The notes beneath the pieces are model-generated. The model saw only the letters and a program-made list of their open reading frames with translations. It was not told the origin of the DNA and did not search any database. A DNA stretch of 64,000 nt, from positions 176,354 through 240,353 of the forward strand of contig JAUXZS010000016.1 in the NCBI GenBank assembly GCA_030692515.1, written 5' to 3'. The stretch comes from Bacteroidota bacterium (lineage in GTDB: Bacteria > Bacteroidota > Bacteroidia > B-17B0 > Aurantibacillaceae). Both the position numbers and the translations under genes were made by a program. Shown piece by piece: positions 29,101 through 37,199 of the stretch (positions within the stretch are counted from its first letter, which is position 1; each line of letters opens with the position of its first letter).

Positions 29101-31400
29101 GTAGACAATGTACCTGTTTGTCCACTGCAGATAGTTGTACTTAATAAACTAAGGGTAGGCGTATTGTTTACAGTAACAGTTGCAGTATTTGTTGCAACAC
29201 ATCCACCCGCAAGAGTTGCACTAATAGTATAAATAGTTGTTGTTGAAGGACTAACACTAACGGTTGAAGTGTTGGCCCCTGTACTCCAAGTATACGATGT
29301 AGCTGCACCTGCAGTTAATGTTGCTGTTTGTCCAGAGCAAATTGTAGAAGAGGCTACACTAATCGAAGACGTACCATTAACTGTAATTGTAGCTGTGGTA
29401 GATGCTGTGCACGTTCCTATAGAGCCCGTAACAGTGTAAACAGTTGTAGCTAATGGAGCAGCAGTTATTGTTGGGCTGTTTGATGCTGTATTCCATGTAT
29501 AGGTTGTTGCTCCTGAAGCTGAAATTGTTCCTGTTTGCCCTGCACAAACTGTTGTAGATGTTGTTGTTAATGTTGGGCCATTTGTAACGGTAATTATTAC
29601 AGGGTCACGATAGATACCGCTAGGACAAAATCCCGCCCAAACAGTATACGTTCCGGGAGTTGTAAAAACGGATGTTGTAAATGCGGCTCCCGTTCCAAGT
29701 AAAGTTGGTCCTGCTAAATTTGTATACCATCCAATTGTAGAAGGAGGTCCAGTTGTTGTTGCTGTTAAATTTGCTGAATTATTTACACAAATAGTAACAT
29801 CAGGACTTGCAGTTATTGTTGGCACAACAAGTAATGAGGCAGTTACAGTTCCTGAACCACCTCTTGTAGAGCCGTTTGGTGGAAATAAATTATCGATTTG
29901 ACAATTTTCATTTCCAGATAAATATTGAACTATTCCGTTTACTCCTCCGTTTACAAAAGATGTAATTGCGGCAGCCGTTGTTCCAATATATCCACCACCG
30001 CCACCACCACCTGGACCATAAGCCATTGCTGTTGTGGTAAGAAATCCGGATTTCATTTGTTGATTACCACCATTTCCACCATTTGCCGAAACAGTAATCG
30101 TGTTTATTGCCCCGATTGAATTAATAACGATTGCTCCCCCGCCTCCGGCACCTCCGGCACCATCGCGACCGTTACAATTATTAAAAGGCGCGGCTCCGGT
30201 TGTATTAGTGTTAAATCCGTTTTCACCATTTGCAACAATTTGTCCGGCCCCAGAAACAGTTCCGTAACTAATAATGTTTATTATTCCGCCTCCTCTTCCT
30301 CCTTGCCCACCATAATTATCATTCTGATCTCCAGCACCACCACCACCACCGCAAAATAATCTTCCGGTATTATAATTCAAGGGTCTCCCGCCCATTCCTC
30401 CAACAACTCTGCGATTATCGCCTGCCCATGCAGCAACTCCAGGAGCATTTGTTAATGGACTTATATTTGCGTTTGAGAAAGTATAACCACCACGCCCTCC
30501 ACCAGAAGAACTTGATGTTGCAAAACCTGCTAATTCTAAATTCCAAGCAGTAACGTAACCAGCAACAGAAACATCCGGATTACCAGTTCCAGTATACAAT
30601 GAAGTATCTCCGCCATTAGCGCCGCCGCCGCCGCCAGCGTTATTACTATTTGCACCTCCTCCTCCATTTGCAATAGCTCCCCTACAATATTGCCCTTGAA
30701 ATGTAGCTAAATAAGTTGCAACATCTCCTGCAATACTCTCGCCTTTCCTGGCACCTTCTTGCGGATTGTTGTGTGACCAAGCTCCTGCACCAAAAAATGC
30801 CCCGGTAGCAAGCGCACCCCCTCTAAAACCTAAAGCACTTGCGTCAATTCTTCCTCCTGCATTTATTGTTGTATTGCCATCAACTTCAATTGAAATAACT
30901 CCACCTACCGAGCCATTCCAAGCCGGACAAGTAATAACACCCGCTGCTCCTATTGTAAGTGAAGTATAACGAGGAACCTTTATAACCTGAACTCTTCCTG
31001 CAGACGTATAATTATTTTTTAATGGGCAGTCTATAGTAATTACATTTCCTGAAACAGCTGAAATCTGCGCGTACTCGTTGTTTCCAGCATTATTATAATT
31101 TGTAATTCTACCATGCGCGGGAGAAAATGGTCCGGCAGAATTATTACCAGTTGCAGCAGCAGTAGCCGAGTTAACACTAGCGCCTTGCATTTGAATGATA
31201 TAAATTAAATCTCCAATTCCATATCCTGCAGCACTTAAAACATTAATTGTTGTGTTTCCAGTAAAAGCATCAGTTGTAAGAGGTGTGTATGCGTTAACGG
31301 TTGTAGAGGCAATGATATTTCCAGCACCATTTTTACCTTTTTGCGCGTAAAATGTGTGACAAGAAAAAAATATTAAAAAAAGTAAACTATACCTTTTCAT
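26109..31400 (-). CDS. Giant T9SS-exported surface protein with Gly-rich region and about fifteen Ig-like repeats
   Basis: A 1763-residue protein. Signal peptide 1-20 (FSCHTFYAQ). An N-terminal beta-rich part holds a Gly/Asn-rich stretch at about 190-475 with repeated GGGG. From about 527 to 1587 there are fifteen modules of roughly 69-72 residues, each with 'ICxGQTATLTA.GA..YTWS.G......TV.P..TT.YTV......C'. Then a PKD domain (about 1587-1667, SLTFTNTS, FWDLGN), then the gliding-motility/T9SS type B sorting domain (IPNTFTPNGDGLNE, FDRWGNEIF, WDGSYGGK, GVYNYLISY). It is presumably carried across the outer membrane by the type IX system and used in adhesion or motility. Alternating modules form a 417-bp DNA repeat. 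Monocistronic. Confidence 0.9.
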   Translation of the reverse strand: MKRYSLLFLIFFSCHTFYAQKGKNGAGNIIASTTVNAYTPLTTDAFTGNTTINVLSAAGYGIGDLIYIIQMQGASVNSATAAATGNNSAGPFSPAHGRITNYNNAGNNEYAQISAVSGNVITIDCPLKNNYTSAGRVQVIKVPRYTSLTIGAAGVITCPAWNGSVGGVISIEVDGNTTINAGGRIDASALGFRGGALATGAFFGAGAWSHNNPQEGARKGESIAGDVATYLATFQGQYCRGAIANGGGGANSNNAGGGGGANGGDTSLYTGTGNPDVSVAGYVTAWNLELAGFATSSSSGGGRGGYTFSNANISPLTNAPGVAAWAGDNRRVVGGMGGRPLNYNTGRLFCGGGGGAGDQNDNYGGQGGRGGGIINIISYGTVSGAGQIVANGENGFNTNTTGAAPFNNCNGRDGAGGAGGGGAIVINSIGAINTITVSANGGNGGNQQMKSGFLTTTAMAYGPGGGGGGGYIGTTAAAITSFVNGGVNGIVQYLSGNENCQIDNLFPPNGSTRGGSGTVTASLLVVPTITASPDVTICVNNSANLTATTTGPPSTIGWYTNLAGPTLLGTGAAFTTSVFTTPGTYTVWAGFCPSGIYRDPVIITVTNGPTLTTTSTTVCAGQTGTISASGATTYTWNTASNSPTITAAPLATTVYTVTGSIGTCTASTTATITVNGTSSISVASSTICSGQTATLTAGAATSYTWSTGANTSTVSVSPSTTTIYTISATLAGGCVATNTATVTVNNTPTLSLLSTTICSGQTGTLSTSGATNYTWSTGANTSSITATPVATTNYTVIGANGSCTAAATATISVSLVGSIVVNSPSICAGQSATITAGLALSYTWSTGANSQSVSVSPLATTVYTVNATIAGGCVVIGTSTVTVNSNPILAIVNSTICAGQTATISASGATSYTWSNGSNSNSITASPIVNTTYTVIGANGTCTSSATASITINTSGTISANSATICSGQTATLVAGAANSYTWSTGANTQNILANPISTTIYTINATLAGGCVVSNTAMVVVNASPTVTANSASICVGQSATLTAIGATNYLWNDGTPTAINILSPTITTVYTVTGTTGNCSSIGTTTIAVTPIPTLTALSVTVCAGQVATLTANGANTYTWDPFPGTNVISSSFTASPGATTTYTLIGATNSCTSMITATVTIGANLSIAVNTPTICNGQTATLSAISTATNYVWSNGGNTATIFVNPIINTTYTVTGSEGACTGSTVANVLVNTLPNVTINANAICVGGTATISASGATTYSWSNGFNNTSSITVSPLSNTSYTVVGEVNSCTTTAIYNVTITPSPTITALNQNICNGATATLTANGALSYTWLPMGAPGNSITVNPSVNTTYTVIGDNGSCTAQTTVTVSVLSGLIAPVSSANICQGQTATIGTTLVGTSYLWSDGSTTQSISVTPNSSTSYSLLVVVGSCSYTGNSTVTVIPTPTLLLIGASICSGQTATLTASGASNGYTWNPGNLNGNSITVSPTITTNYIVTSANGICPATATTQVIVNTKPVLNIAQSAELVCPNTPVTFVGSGASIYEWYVNGNYFFGNPLLISPTQNSTITLVGSNGGCLTTTLTGLDVSEVIASFTPESNYVDFPGSLTFTNTSIGATEIFWDLGNVQTSTNNITTAYYEQPGKYLIALVAQNGMGCIDTAFYTIEAGCKIGDFYIPNTFTPNGDGLNETLQVFGGSCVTKFTGSIFDRWGNEIFKWKNIGDTWDGSYGGKQVEIGVYNYLISYTLYNGKVFTKTGHVAIIR
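28316..29570 (-). repeat. Three tandem copies of a 417-bp two-module unit inside the surface-protein gene
   Basis: The same landmark, cacaacctcc or close variants, recurs on the plus strand at 28364, 28781 and about 29198, a constant spacing of 417 bp, equal to 139 residues or two Ig-like modules. In protein terms modules 3, 5 and 7 share 'LAGGCV' ends while modules 2, 4 and 6 share 'GANG(S/T)C' or similar, so the unit that multiplied was a pair. Confidence 0.75.
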
Positions 31401-31551
31401 AATCAGGAATCTAATATAAGGATTTAGATTTTAGACTTGCGTTTTTTCGCTTACTTAAAAGCCCGTTTAACTCAATAATTTACCGCTTTTATAGGTTTTT
31501 TTAAGAATTTAAAAGTGCTTTAATGAAATAAGGGTGTTAAATTTGGGAATC

Positions 31552-33114
31552 ATGTTGTTAAACCCAAAGGAATTTGAGCAAAAAATTGAAGAGATTGAAT
31601 TAAAAAAAGGCTTAAAATTATTCCTTAAAAACAAAATAGAATTAGTAAGCAAAACAGAAAGTGGTAGATACATTTTTTTTATTGATGATAAAATCCCTGG
31701 AGAAACTTCTTTCCAAATTAAGTCAGATAAAATTATAAACTACAAATGTTTTTGCGCCAATCAAAAATACTGCCAGCATTTAGCAGCTTGTCTTTTTTAT
31801 TTGCAACAAGAAATTTTAGTTTTTTCAAAAAACGAAACGAAAAACAAGAAAAAAATTCTTAAACCAAAAAGAAAAACGGCTTTTAATAATTACTTGAATA
31901 AAATAAAAACAATCATTAAGCCCTATTTAATTTTTCCTAAGCTAGAAACTAATCAAATTAACGAAATTCATAAAAAAATAAACTTTGAATTAAGTGGTGC
32001 CTCAACTTTAACTAACGACTTTTATTTTCATCTTGCTGTTATTTCAGAACTTCCAAAAATTTCTAACATTGAATATTCTTTAACTGAAAATGAAATTGAA
32101 GAGTTAATAAAAAATTCAATAGAAATGCTTGAGATTAGCTTTAATTCAGGTCTATCCGCCACAGCAAAAGACGCATTTATAGAGGCTACTTTTTATTCAT
32201 TAAAGTCACAAACGAATTTTAAATCAGGGTATTATTCTTTTTTAATTTCGAGAGCCTCTGTTTTTATAAAAGACAAACTTGATTTTGAAAACTTAAAGGC
32301 GCTACTGAAAAAAAGAAAGCAAAACAAAAACAATTTAAATTCTATCGACAGAAAAATCATCAGTGAAATACAACTTTCGCTAATGCAATCAAAATTAATT
32401 GGCAAACCTATTTCATATAAAAATTACGAAAACGCTATTGAATTACCTTTAGCCTTAGCTGAAATAGAATTTCTTCAAAAAAATTATGCTAAAGGTTTTA
32501 AATTAATTCAAGCTTATGCCGAAAAAATTAAAGGCAGCAATATTAATAAATATCTAGATTATCTCGAAGAAGTTATTCTCTTTGCAAAAAAATACGGCAA
32601 CTTAAAAATTGAAAAAAGTTATTTGATTGACAAATTTATTTGTGGATATTTTATAGACGAAAAAGATTTTGATAGAGTTGTTTCATTAACCGAGAAAGGA
32701 ACTACAAATACTGAAATTACAGAGCTTTTAACAAAAATAAAAAGGGAGTCAGTCTTCTTTACGTTCGAAAAAATTGCTTTAATTTTATTGCGTCAAAATA
32801 GGCTTGATGAACTTATTGAAGAAATTAAAAAAGAAAAAAACAAATTTCGATTATTAAACAAAATAGGCATAAAAAAATTGCCAGAACACGATTTAGATTT
32901 TTTAAAACTTTATATTAAACACTTTATTAATGCGGTATCTGAGGCTAAATTTCCATATTTTCAACAACAACTTTTTGATATTGCAAAAATATATTTAGAC
33001 GGTTTGCCAATAGAAATTAGAAAAAATATTGTTGCTACAATCCAAGAAAAAATGATTTATGAAAAACACATGGAAGAGTATATTTCAAAAGTTTACCCCG
33101 ATGCCCAAAAATAA
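31552..33114 (+). CDS. SWIM zinc-finger protein of unknown function
   Basis: I start at the ATG at 31552 (MLLNPKEFEQ) rather than a GTG 18 bp upstream; the result is 520 residues. Residues 66-76 read CFCANQKYCQH, a SWIM-type zinc finger (CxCx5CxH), in a small N-terminal beta region (about 25-85). The rest, 85-520, is Lys-rich and alpha-helical with repeated 'A-x-x-x-A-L' helical pairs, possibly TPR/HEAT-like. SWIM proteins bind nucleic acid or protein partners; they often accompany SNF2 helicases, but none is nearby here. Single gene, flanked on the right by a repeat element. Confidence 0.65.
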   Translation: MLLNPKEFEQKIEEIELKKGLKLFLKNKIELVSKTESGRYIFFIDDKIPGETSFQIKSDKIINYKCFCANQKYCQHLAACLFYLQQEILVFSKNETKNKKKILKPKRKTAFNNYLNKIKTIIKPYLIFPKLETNQINEIHKKINFELSGASTLTNDFYFHLAVISELPKISNIEYSLTENEIEELIKNSIEMLEISFNSGLSATAKDAFIEATFYSLKSQTNFKSGYYSFLISRASVFIKDKLDFENLKALLKKRKQNKNNLNSIDRKIISEIQLSLMQSKLIGKPISYKNYENAIELPLALAEIEFLQKNYAKGFKLIQAYAEKIKGSNINKYLDYLEEVILFAKKYGNLKIEKSYLIDKFICGYFIDEKDFDRVVSLTEKGTTNTEITELLTKIKRESVFFTFEKIALILLRQNRLDELIEEIKKEKNKFRLLNKIGIKKLPEHDLDFLKLYIKHFINAVSEAKFPYFQQQLFDIAKIYLDGLPIEIRKNIVATIQEKMIYEKHMEEYISKVYPDAQK

Positions 33115-33213
33115 ACCACATAGATTAATTGATCAAAAAATCATAAGAAGAATTTCAAGTGTATTTTTAGGTTTCATATTTGCTTCCTGTCATAAGAAGC
33201 AATATCTATGTTT

Positions 33214-33638
33214 CTAATTAGTCGAACATAAAATTCCCTGTAACCTTTATCTTAATTCATTTAAATTTTAAATTACAGAATAAATGTTTGCAGGGAATAT
33301 TTACTTAACCTTAAATTTTCGGCATGTTTTTTTGTCACTTTTGACGCGCAGGGCAAATATTTAGTAAATATTTGAGCCAGCTTGTGTGGAAGGATTAATT
33401 ACATTTGGCTGCGGCGCTCATGCTGGCTCAATGCTATGCATTGCCCTATTTTGGCGATTTAGAGGCAGCCAAAATAAAACCGTTGCCTGTCTAAACTCTT
33501 GTCTTTATGCTGACTCTGCTAACCGCAGAGTTTAGACGGCTACTATCTCTGCAAAAGACCAAAATAACATTGCGCTGAAAAACTTTCCGCCTACTAAATC
33601 TGTTTTATTATTTAACTTTTTGAGAGGCGACTAATTAG
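33214..33638. repeat. Structured 425-bp element with 11-bp terminal inverted repeats (MITE-like)
   Basis: Lies in the 577-bp gene-free stretch 33115-33691. The ends are CTAATTAGTCG (33214-33224) and CGACTAATTAG (33628-33638), exact inverted copies. Inside, a row of perfect stems is visible: GGGCAA/TTGCCC (33351/33441), TGAGCCAGC/GCTGGCTCA (33373-33381/33422-33430), ATTTTGGC/GCCAAAAT (33448-33455/33468-33475), GTCTAAACTCT/AGAGTTTAGAC (33489-33499/33527-33537) and CTCTGC/GCAGAG (33514/33525). G+C is higher than in flanking DNA. The first 136 bp recur, diverged, at 62373-62506. No ORF is supported. Could be a non-autonomous mobile element or a structured RNA. Confidence 0.6.
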
Positions 33639-33691
33639 TGAAAAAAAAATAAACTTCTATGTACCTATGTGGTTAAATTATTTAGTGTTTC

Positions 33692-34012
33692 TCAATCCTC
33701 CAGCATAAAAATTGCTTCACCAAATTCATTAATGGCTTTATTATTTTTTTGTTCTTTTGCCTTTTCTAAACCAGATTTATAATACAAAAGGGCTTCGGTG
33801 TTTTTTAATTGCGATTCAAAAAGTTTTCCTAATTGATAATAAGCCGCAATATAATCTGCTTTTAACTTAATAACTTTTTTTAATTGTGTTTCACCCCGCT
33901 GCACGTCCAATTCAGCAACATATTCCAGCCCTAAAGCGTAATTAATAAAGATATCCTCTGGCTCCTTTTCAAGCATAGCAAGAAGCATGTCTATGCGATT
34001 TAGACGTTCCAT
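33692..34012 (-). CDS. Small tetratricopeptide-repeat protein
   Basis: A 106-residue cytoplasmic protein made of about two and a half TPR units: DIFINYALGLEYVAELDVQRGETQLKKVIKL-like (18-49), then YIAAYYQLGKLFESQLKNTEALLYYKSGLEKA (53-85), with conserved small and aromatic positions of the fold. It starts 8 bp after the pheS stop and should share its transcript. TPR proteins mediate protein contacts; the partner is unknown. No signal peptide. Confidence 0.8.
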   Translation of the reverse strand: MERLNRIDMLLAMLEKEPEDIFINYALGLEYVAELDVQRGETQLKKVIKLKADYIAAYYQLGKLFESQLKNTEALLYYKSGLEKAKEQKNNKAINEFGEAIFMLED

Positions 34013-34020
34013 TAAAAAAA

Positions 34021-35046
34021 TTAAGCAGAAGTAAATTGCTTTAAGAAACGAACATCGTTTTCAAAAAATAAGCGTAAATCCTTTATTTGATATTTTAACA
34101 TGGTTATTCTTTCAATTCCCATACCAAAAGCAAAGCCCTTATACTTATTTGGGTCAATTCCACAATTAGTTAATACCTGTGGGTCTACCATTCCGCAACC
34201 TAATATTTCTACCCAGCCAGTATACTTGCACACATTACAACCTTTTCCTTTACAGATAGTGCAACTAATATCCATTTCGGCACTTGGTTCGGTAAAAGGA
34301 AAGTAACTTGGTCTTAATCTTATTTTTGTTTCTGCGCCAAACATTTCTTTCGAAAAATATAAAAGCGTTTGTTTAAGATCTGCAAACGAAACTTTTTCAT
34401 CAATATATAATCCTTCAACTTGATGGAATTGGCAATGAGCACGCGCACTTATGGCTTCGTTACGATAAACTCTTCCCGGAGAAATTGTGCGAATAGGTGG
34501 TTTTTGATATTCCATAATGTGTACTTGTACACTTGAAGTTTGTGTTCTTAAAACCATTTCGGGATTAATGTTTACATAAAATGTGTCCTGCATATCACGA
34601 GCCGGATGATTTTCAGGTGTGTTAAGTGCAGAGAAATTATGCCAATCATCTTCAATTTCTTTGCCATCGCTAACTGTAAAACCAATGCGTGCAAAAATAT
34701 CTATAATTTGATTTTTAACTATGGATAATGGATGGCGCGTGCCTACTTGCAATGTAGGAAAAGCTGGTAGAGTTAAATCAATTCCATTAATATCTTTTGC
34801 ATCAGATTCTGCATCAAATTTTTCCTTAAGACCATTAATTTTTTCTTGAGCTTTTGTTTTTAACAAATTTAATTTTTGTCCAACTTCTTTTTTTAAATCA
34901 GAAGGTACATCTTTAAAATCATCAAACAAAGCAGTAACTTCTCCTTTTTTACTTAACCATTTTATACGGTATTCCTCAACCTGCTCTTTGGTTTGCGCAC
35001 CAAAAGATTCAACTTCTTCTAACAACTTATGTATTTTTTCGAGCAT
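34021..35046 (-). CDS. pheS: Phenylalanyl-tRNA synthetase alpha subunit
   Basis: A 341-residue class II synthetase subunit. An N-terminal coiled coil (about 1-80) is followed by the catalytic core with HPLSIVKNQI, GFTVSDGKEIEDDWHNF, RTQTSSVQV, motif 2 RVYRNEAISARAHCQFHQVEG and motif 3 GFAFGMGIERITML. A CxxCxGxGCxxC cluster, CTICKGKGCNVC, lies before motif 3; it is found in many bacterial PheS proteins. It charges tRNA-Phe as an alpha2-beta2 complex; pheT is not in the window, as is common in this phylum. Followed by the TPR gene. Confidence 0.95.
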   Translation of the reverse strand: MLEKIHKLLEEVESFGAQTKEQVEEYRIKWLSKKGEVTALFDDFKDVPSDLKKEVGQKLNLLKTKAQEKINGLKEKFDAESDAKDINGIDLTLPAFPTLQVGTRHPLSIVKNQIIDIFARIGFTVSDGKEIEDDWHNFSALNTPENHPARDMQDTFYVNINPEMVLRTQTSSVQVHIMEYQKPPIRTISPGRVYRNEAISARAHCQFHQVEGLYIDEKVSFADLKQTLLYFSKEMFGAETKIRLRPSYFPFTEPSAEMDISCTICKGKGCNVCKYTGWVEILGCGMVDPQVLTNCGIDPNKYKGFAFGMGIERITMLKYQIKDLRLFFENDVRFLKQFTSA

Positions 35047-35104
35047 ATTAACTTAATTACTTGATAATCTGTACAAAATTAAACAATTTTAAAGATTATT
35101 AGGG

Positions 35105-36247
35105 ATGAGGAAAGTTTTACTGATAGGTTTTTTATGTATTAATGTGCTCTTTGTTCGCGCTCAATTAATTAGTTATTCCGTTCATGATGGGGATACAATT
35201 AATATGGTAGATAAAGACAGCCTTAAACAAGGTGTTTGGCGCCGTTTTTGGCCGAACGGCAAGTTAAGTAGCGAGGTTGTTTTTCGAAACAATAAAAAAC
35301 AAGGCTTAGAGATAAGTTGGTATAATCACAGCCAATGCGTAAAAAAGGAATCTTATTATAATAATGGTCAATTAGATGGGCCGGTTACCTTTTACACAAA
35401 AAACTGCGCTAAAGAATTTATTGAAACTTATAAAAATGGTATAAAAGAAGGTCTCGAATTATCTTATCATAGCAACGGAAGAATTAAGGCAGAAGGTTAT
35501 TATAAAAAAGGAAATTTAGATGGGGTTTATAAAGTGTATACTAAAACCGGAAAGTTTGATTTTGAAAGCAGGACTACTACCGGGCCAATTGATTTTGAAG
35601 CAGATGTTTCAGACACCGCAAACAACAGCGTTTATCAGGTTTTAAAACGAAATCCAAAATGGAAAAAAAATATTATTGTTACCGATTTAACATCAAGCAT
35701 GTACCCATATGCTAAACAAATTAATACTTGGTTAAAACTATTTTTTTTAAAAGACACGGCCCAACAATATTTTGTATTTTTTAATGATGGCGATAATAAA
35801 AAAGACGTTGATAAAAAATTTGGTTCAACTGGCGGCATTTATATTTGCCATGCCAAAACCACCGAAGACCTTGTTAATACAATGAAACTAACGATAAAAA
35901 AAGGATCGGGTGGCGATTCTCCTGAAAATGTAATTGAAGCAATTATTGTTGGATTGAAGAAAATAAGAAAGCCTGATAACGTTATTTTAATTGCCGATAA
36001 CTGGGCAAAGGTTCGCGATATTGCGCTTTTATCGAGAATAAAAGTGCCCGTGCGTGTTATTTTGTGTGGTGTTTATGAGGGGATGGAAATTAATACCGAC
36101 TATTTAAATATTGCTTACAAAACTAAAGGCTCTATACATACAATAGAACAAGATATTTCTGAATTAATTAATCAAACCTCAAATAGAAAATTTAATATAA
36201 ATGGTTTCGATTATATAATTAAAAACGGAAGTATAAGAGCGAATTAA
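35105..36247 (+). CDS. Exported MORN-repeat and von Willebrand A domain fusion
   Basis: A 380-residue protein with signal peptide (1-20, VLFVRAQ). Residues about 40-155 contain four to five YwqK/MORN-2-like repeats (GVWRRFWPNGKLSSEVVF, GQLDGPVTFY, GIKEGLELSYHSNGRIKAEGYYKKGNLDGVYKVY). Residues about 188-350 look like a VWA domain: IIVTDLTSSM with a MIDAS D194-x-T196-x-S198, then GSGGDSPENVIEAI and NVILIADNW, typical later MIDAS regions. Ligand unknown. It is divergent from pheS and converges with lipoprotein B with no gap. The combination of these two domains is unusual to me. Confidence 0.72.
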   Translation: MRKVLLIGFLCINVLFVRAQLISYSVHDGDTINMVDKDSLKQGVWRRFWPNGKLSSEVVFRNNKKQGLEISWYNHSQCVKKESYYNNGQLDGPVTFYTKNCAKEFIETYKNGIKEGLELSYHSNGRIKAEGYYKKGNLDGVYKVYTKTGKFDFESRTTTGPIDFEADVSDTANNSVYQVLKRNPKWKKNIIVTDLTSSMYPYAKQINTWLKLFFLKDTAQQYFVFFNDGDNKKDVDKKFGSTGGIYICHAKTTEDLVNTMKLTIKKGSGGDSPENVIEAIIVGLKKIRKPDNVILIADNWAKVRDIALLSRIKVPVRVILCGVYEGMEINTDYLNIAYKTKGSIHTIEQDISELINQTSNRKFNINGFDYIIKNGSIRAN

Positions 36248-36535
36248 CTATTTTACTTGGCAGCTAGTTTCTGACATGGTTACAGTTGTTGCGTTTCCTG
36301 AGGTTGTAGTATTGGTAGATTTAGTTCCGTAACAATTTTGCATCTTTCTAAAATCACCTTTTTTTTGTTTGTCTTTTGTGATTTTATAAAAACTAGACCC
36401 ACTTGTTGTATTTGTAGAATTGCCCGTGGTAAACTGAGTAGTATACTTTGTTACACATTCACAAGTTCTTGTCTTCCTGCAAGAAGAATTAATAACAACA
36501 AATGCAAACAATGCTAATATTATAATTTTTTTCAA
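36248..36535 (-). CDS. Small Cys-rich lipoprotein, family member B
   Basis: A 95-residue lipoprotein: signal peptide ending VINSSC (Cys19 lipidated), then RKTRTCECVTKY. It keeps the family plan seen in the neighbouring copies: Cys-x-Cys shortly after the lipid Cys, Thr/Ser/Asn-rich middle, Lys-rich part (KITKDKQKKGDFRKMQNC), and the terminal Cys-x-(L/V)-Lys, here CQVK. It is the most downstream gene of a four-copy array and the most diverged, with RKTR in place of KKDR. It starts 4 bp after the stop of copy C. Function unknown. Confidence 0.75.
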   Translation of the reverse strand: MKKIIILALFAFVVINSSCRKTRTCECVTKYTTQFTTGNSTNTTSGSSFYKITKDKQKKGDFRKMQNCYGTKSTNTTTSGNATTVTMSETSCQVK

Positions 36536-36539
36536 TTGA

Positions 36540-36794
36540 TTATTTTAGTTTGCAGTTATTAGAAATTATTGTTGTAACTCCCGAACCATTCGTGGTTTCG
36601 GCTATGGAATTTTGACAAATAGATTTAGCTTCGCTTTTTTTTATTTTTTGATAAGTGACTGTTTCGGCTGGTTCAAGCTTAGAGTTTCCACTTGCATACA
36701 AAGTGGTTTTTGTACACTCGCAATTATAATCTTTTTTACAAGAGCAAAAATTTATAGCACTTATTAATAAAACTATAAAAGTAATTTTTTTCAT
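36540..36794 (-). CDS. Small Cys-rich lipoprotein, family member C
   Basis: An 84-residue lipoprotein: signal peptide ending NFCSC (Cys19 lipidated), then KKDYNCECTK, then a Lys-rich YQKIKKSEAKSIC and a terminal CKLK. It shares a transcript with copy B (4 bp gap) but is separated from copy D by a strong terminator at 36879-36904, so B and C form one unit and D another. Four Cys remain after the lipid Cys. Function unknown. Confidence 0.75.
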   Translation of the reverse strand: MKKITFIVLLISAINFCSCKKDYNCECTKTTLYASGNSKLEPAETVTYQKIKKSEAKSICQNSIAETTNGSGVTTIISNNCKLK

Positions 36795-36878
36795 TAATTG
36801 TTTTAAATAGATTAAACAAAGTAAGTTAGAAATAACTAAAACTCAAATTTATTGTTATAAATAAAAAATAAGCATAAA

Positions 36879-36904
36879 AAAAGCCGTTCAATTGAACGGC
36901 TTTT
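36879..36904 (-). terminator. Intrinsic terminator after lipoprotein D
   Basis: A perfect palindrome AAAAGCCGTTCA/TTGAACGGCTTTT centred near 36891. On the minus strand the stem is followed by a run of seven T, so it terminates transcription from copy D, which ends at 36924. The T run on the plus strand is shorter. Confidence 0.85.
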
Positions 36905-36923
36905 GTATTTAATAATTGTAAAA

Positions 36924-37169
36924 TTATTTTAATTCACAATCTTGTCCATAATAATAAGTAGAAGCAGTAGGTGCAGTTTGTTTAGAAGTATAACTAACAC
37001 AATTTGCTGTAATGTCAGAAGTCTTTTTAGATTTCTTTACTGTATAAACAGTTGTAGAAGAAGTAAATCCTGGAGCATCACTAGTAGTTTTACACTCACA
37101 AGTTCTGTCTTTTTTACATGAAACCATTGCTAATCCAGCAACAGAAGCTATTAATAATATTTTTTTCAT
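36924..37169 (-). CDS. Small Cys-rich lipoprotein, family member D
   Basis: An 81-residue lipoprotein: signal peptide ending AMVSC (Cys18 lipidated), then KKDRTCECKTT, a Lys-rich YTVKKSKKTSDITANC, a Tyr/Thr-rich stretch and a terminal CELK. It is closest to copy E, with the shared KKDRTC and the 'QTAPT' phrase before the end, which suggests a recent duplication. Terminated by the hairpin 20 bp downstream. Function unknown; candidates are a structural outer-surface lipoprotein or a secreted-lipoprotein binding domain, both guesses. Confidence 0.78.
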   Translation of the reverse strand: MKKILLIASVAGLAMVSCKKDRTCECKTTSDAPGFTSSTTVYTVKKSKKTSDITANCVSYTSKQTAPTASTYYYGQDCELK

Positions 37170-37199
37170 TTTTATAAATTTTTTAGATTAATTTTTTAA

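Noticed and set aside
26640..29830. Regularly repeated DNA that could be taken for a CRISPR array or satellite
   Set aside because: The repeat units keep one open frame and encode Ig-like modules; there are no short identical repeats with unique spacers.
29925..30119. Ser/Thr/Cys-rich frame within the surface-protein gene
   Set aside because: It is a shadow of the Gly-rich repeat region on the other strand.
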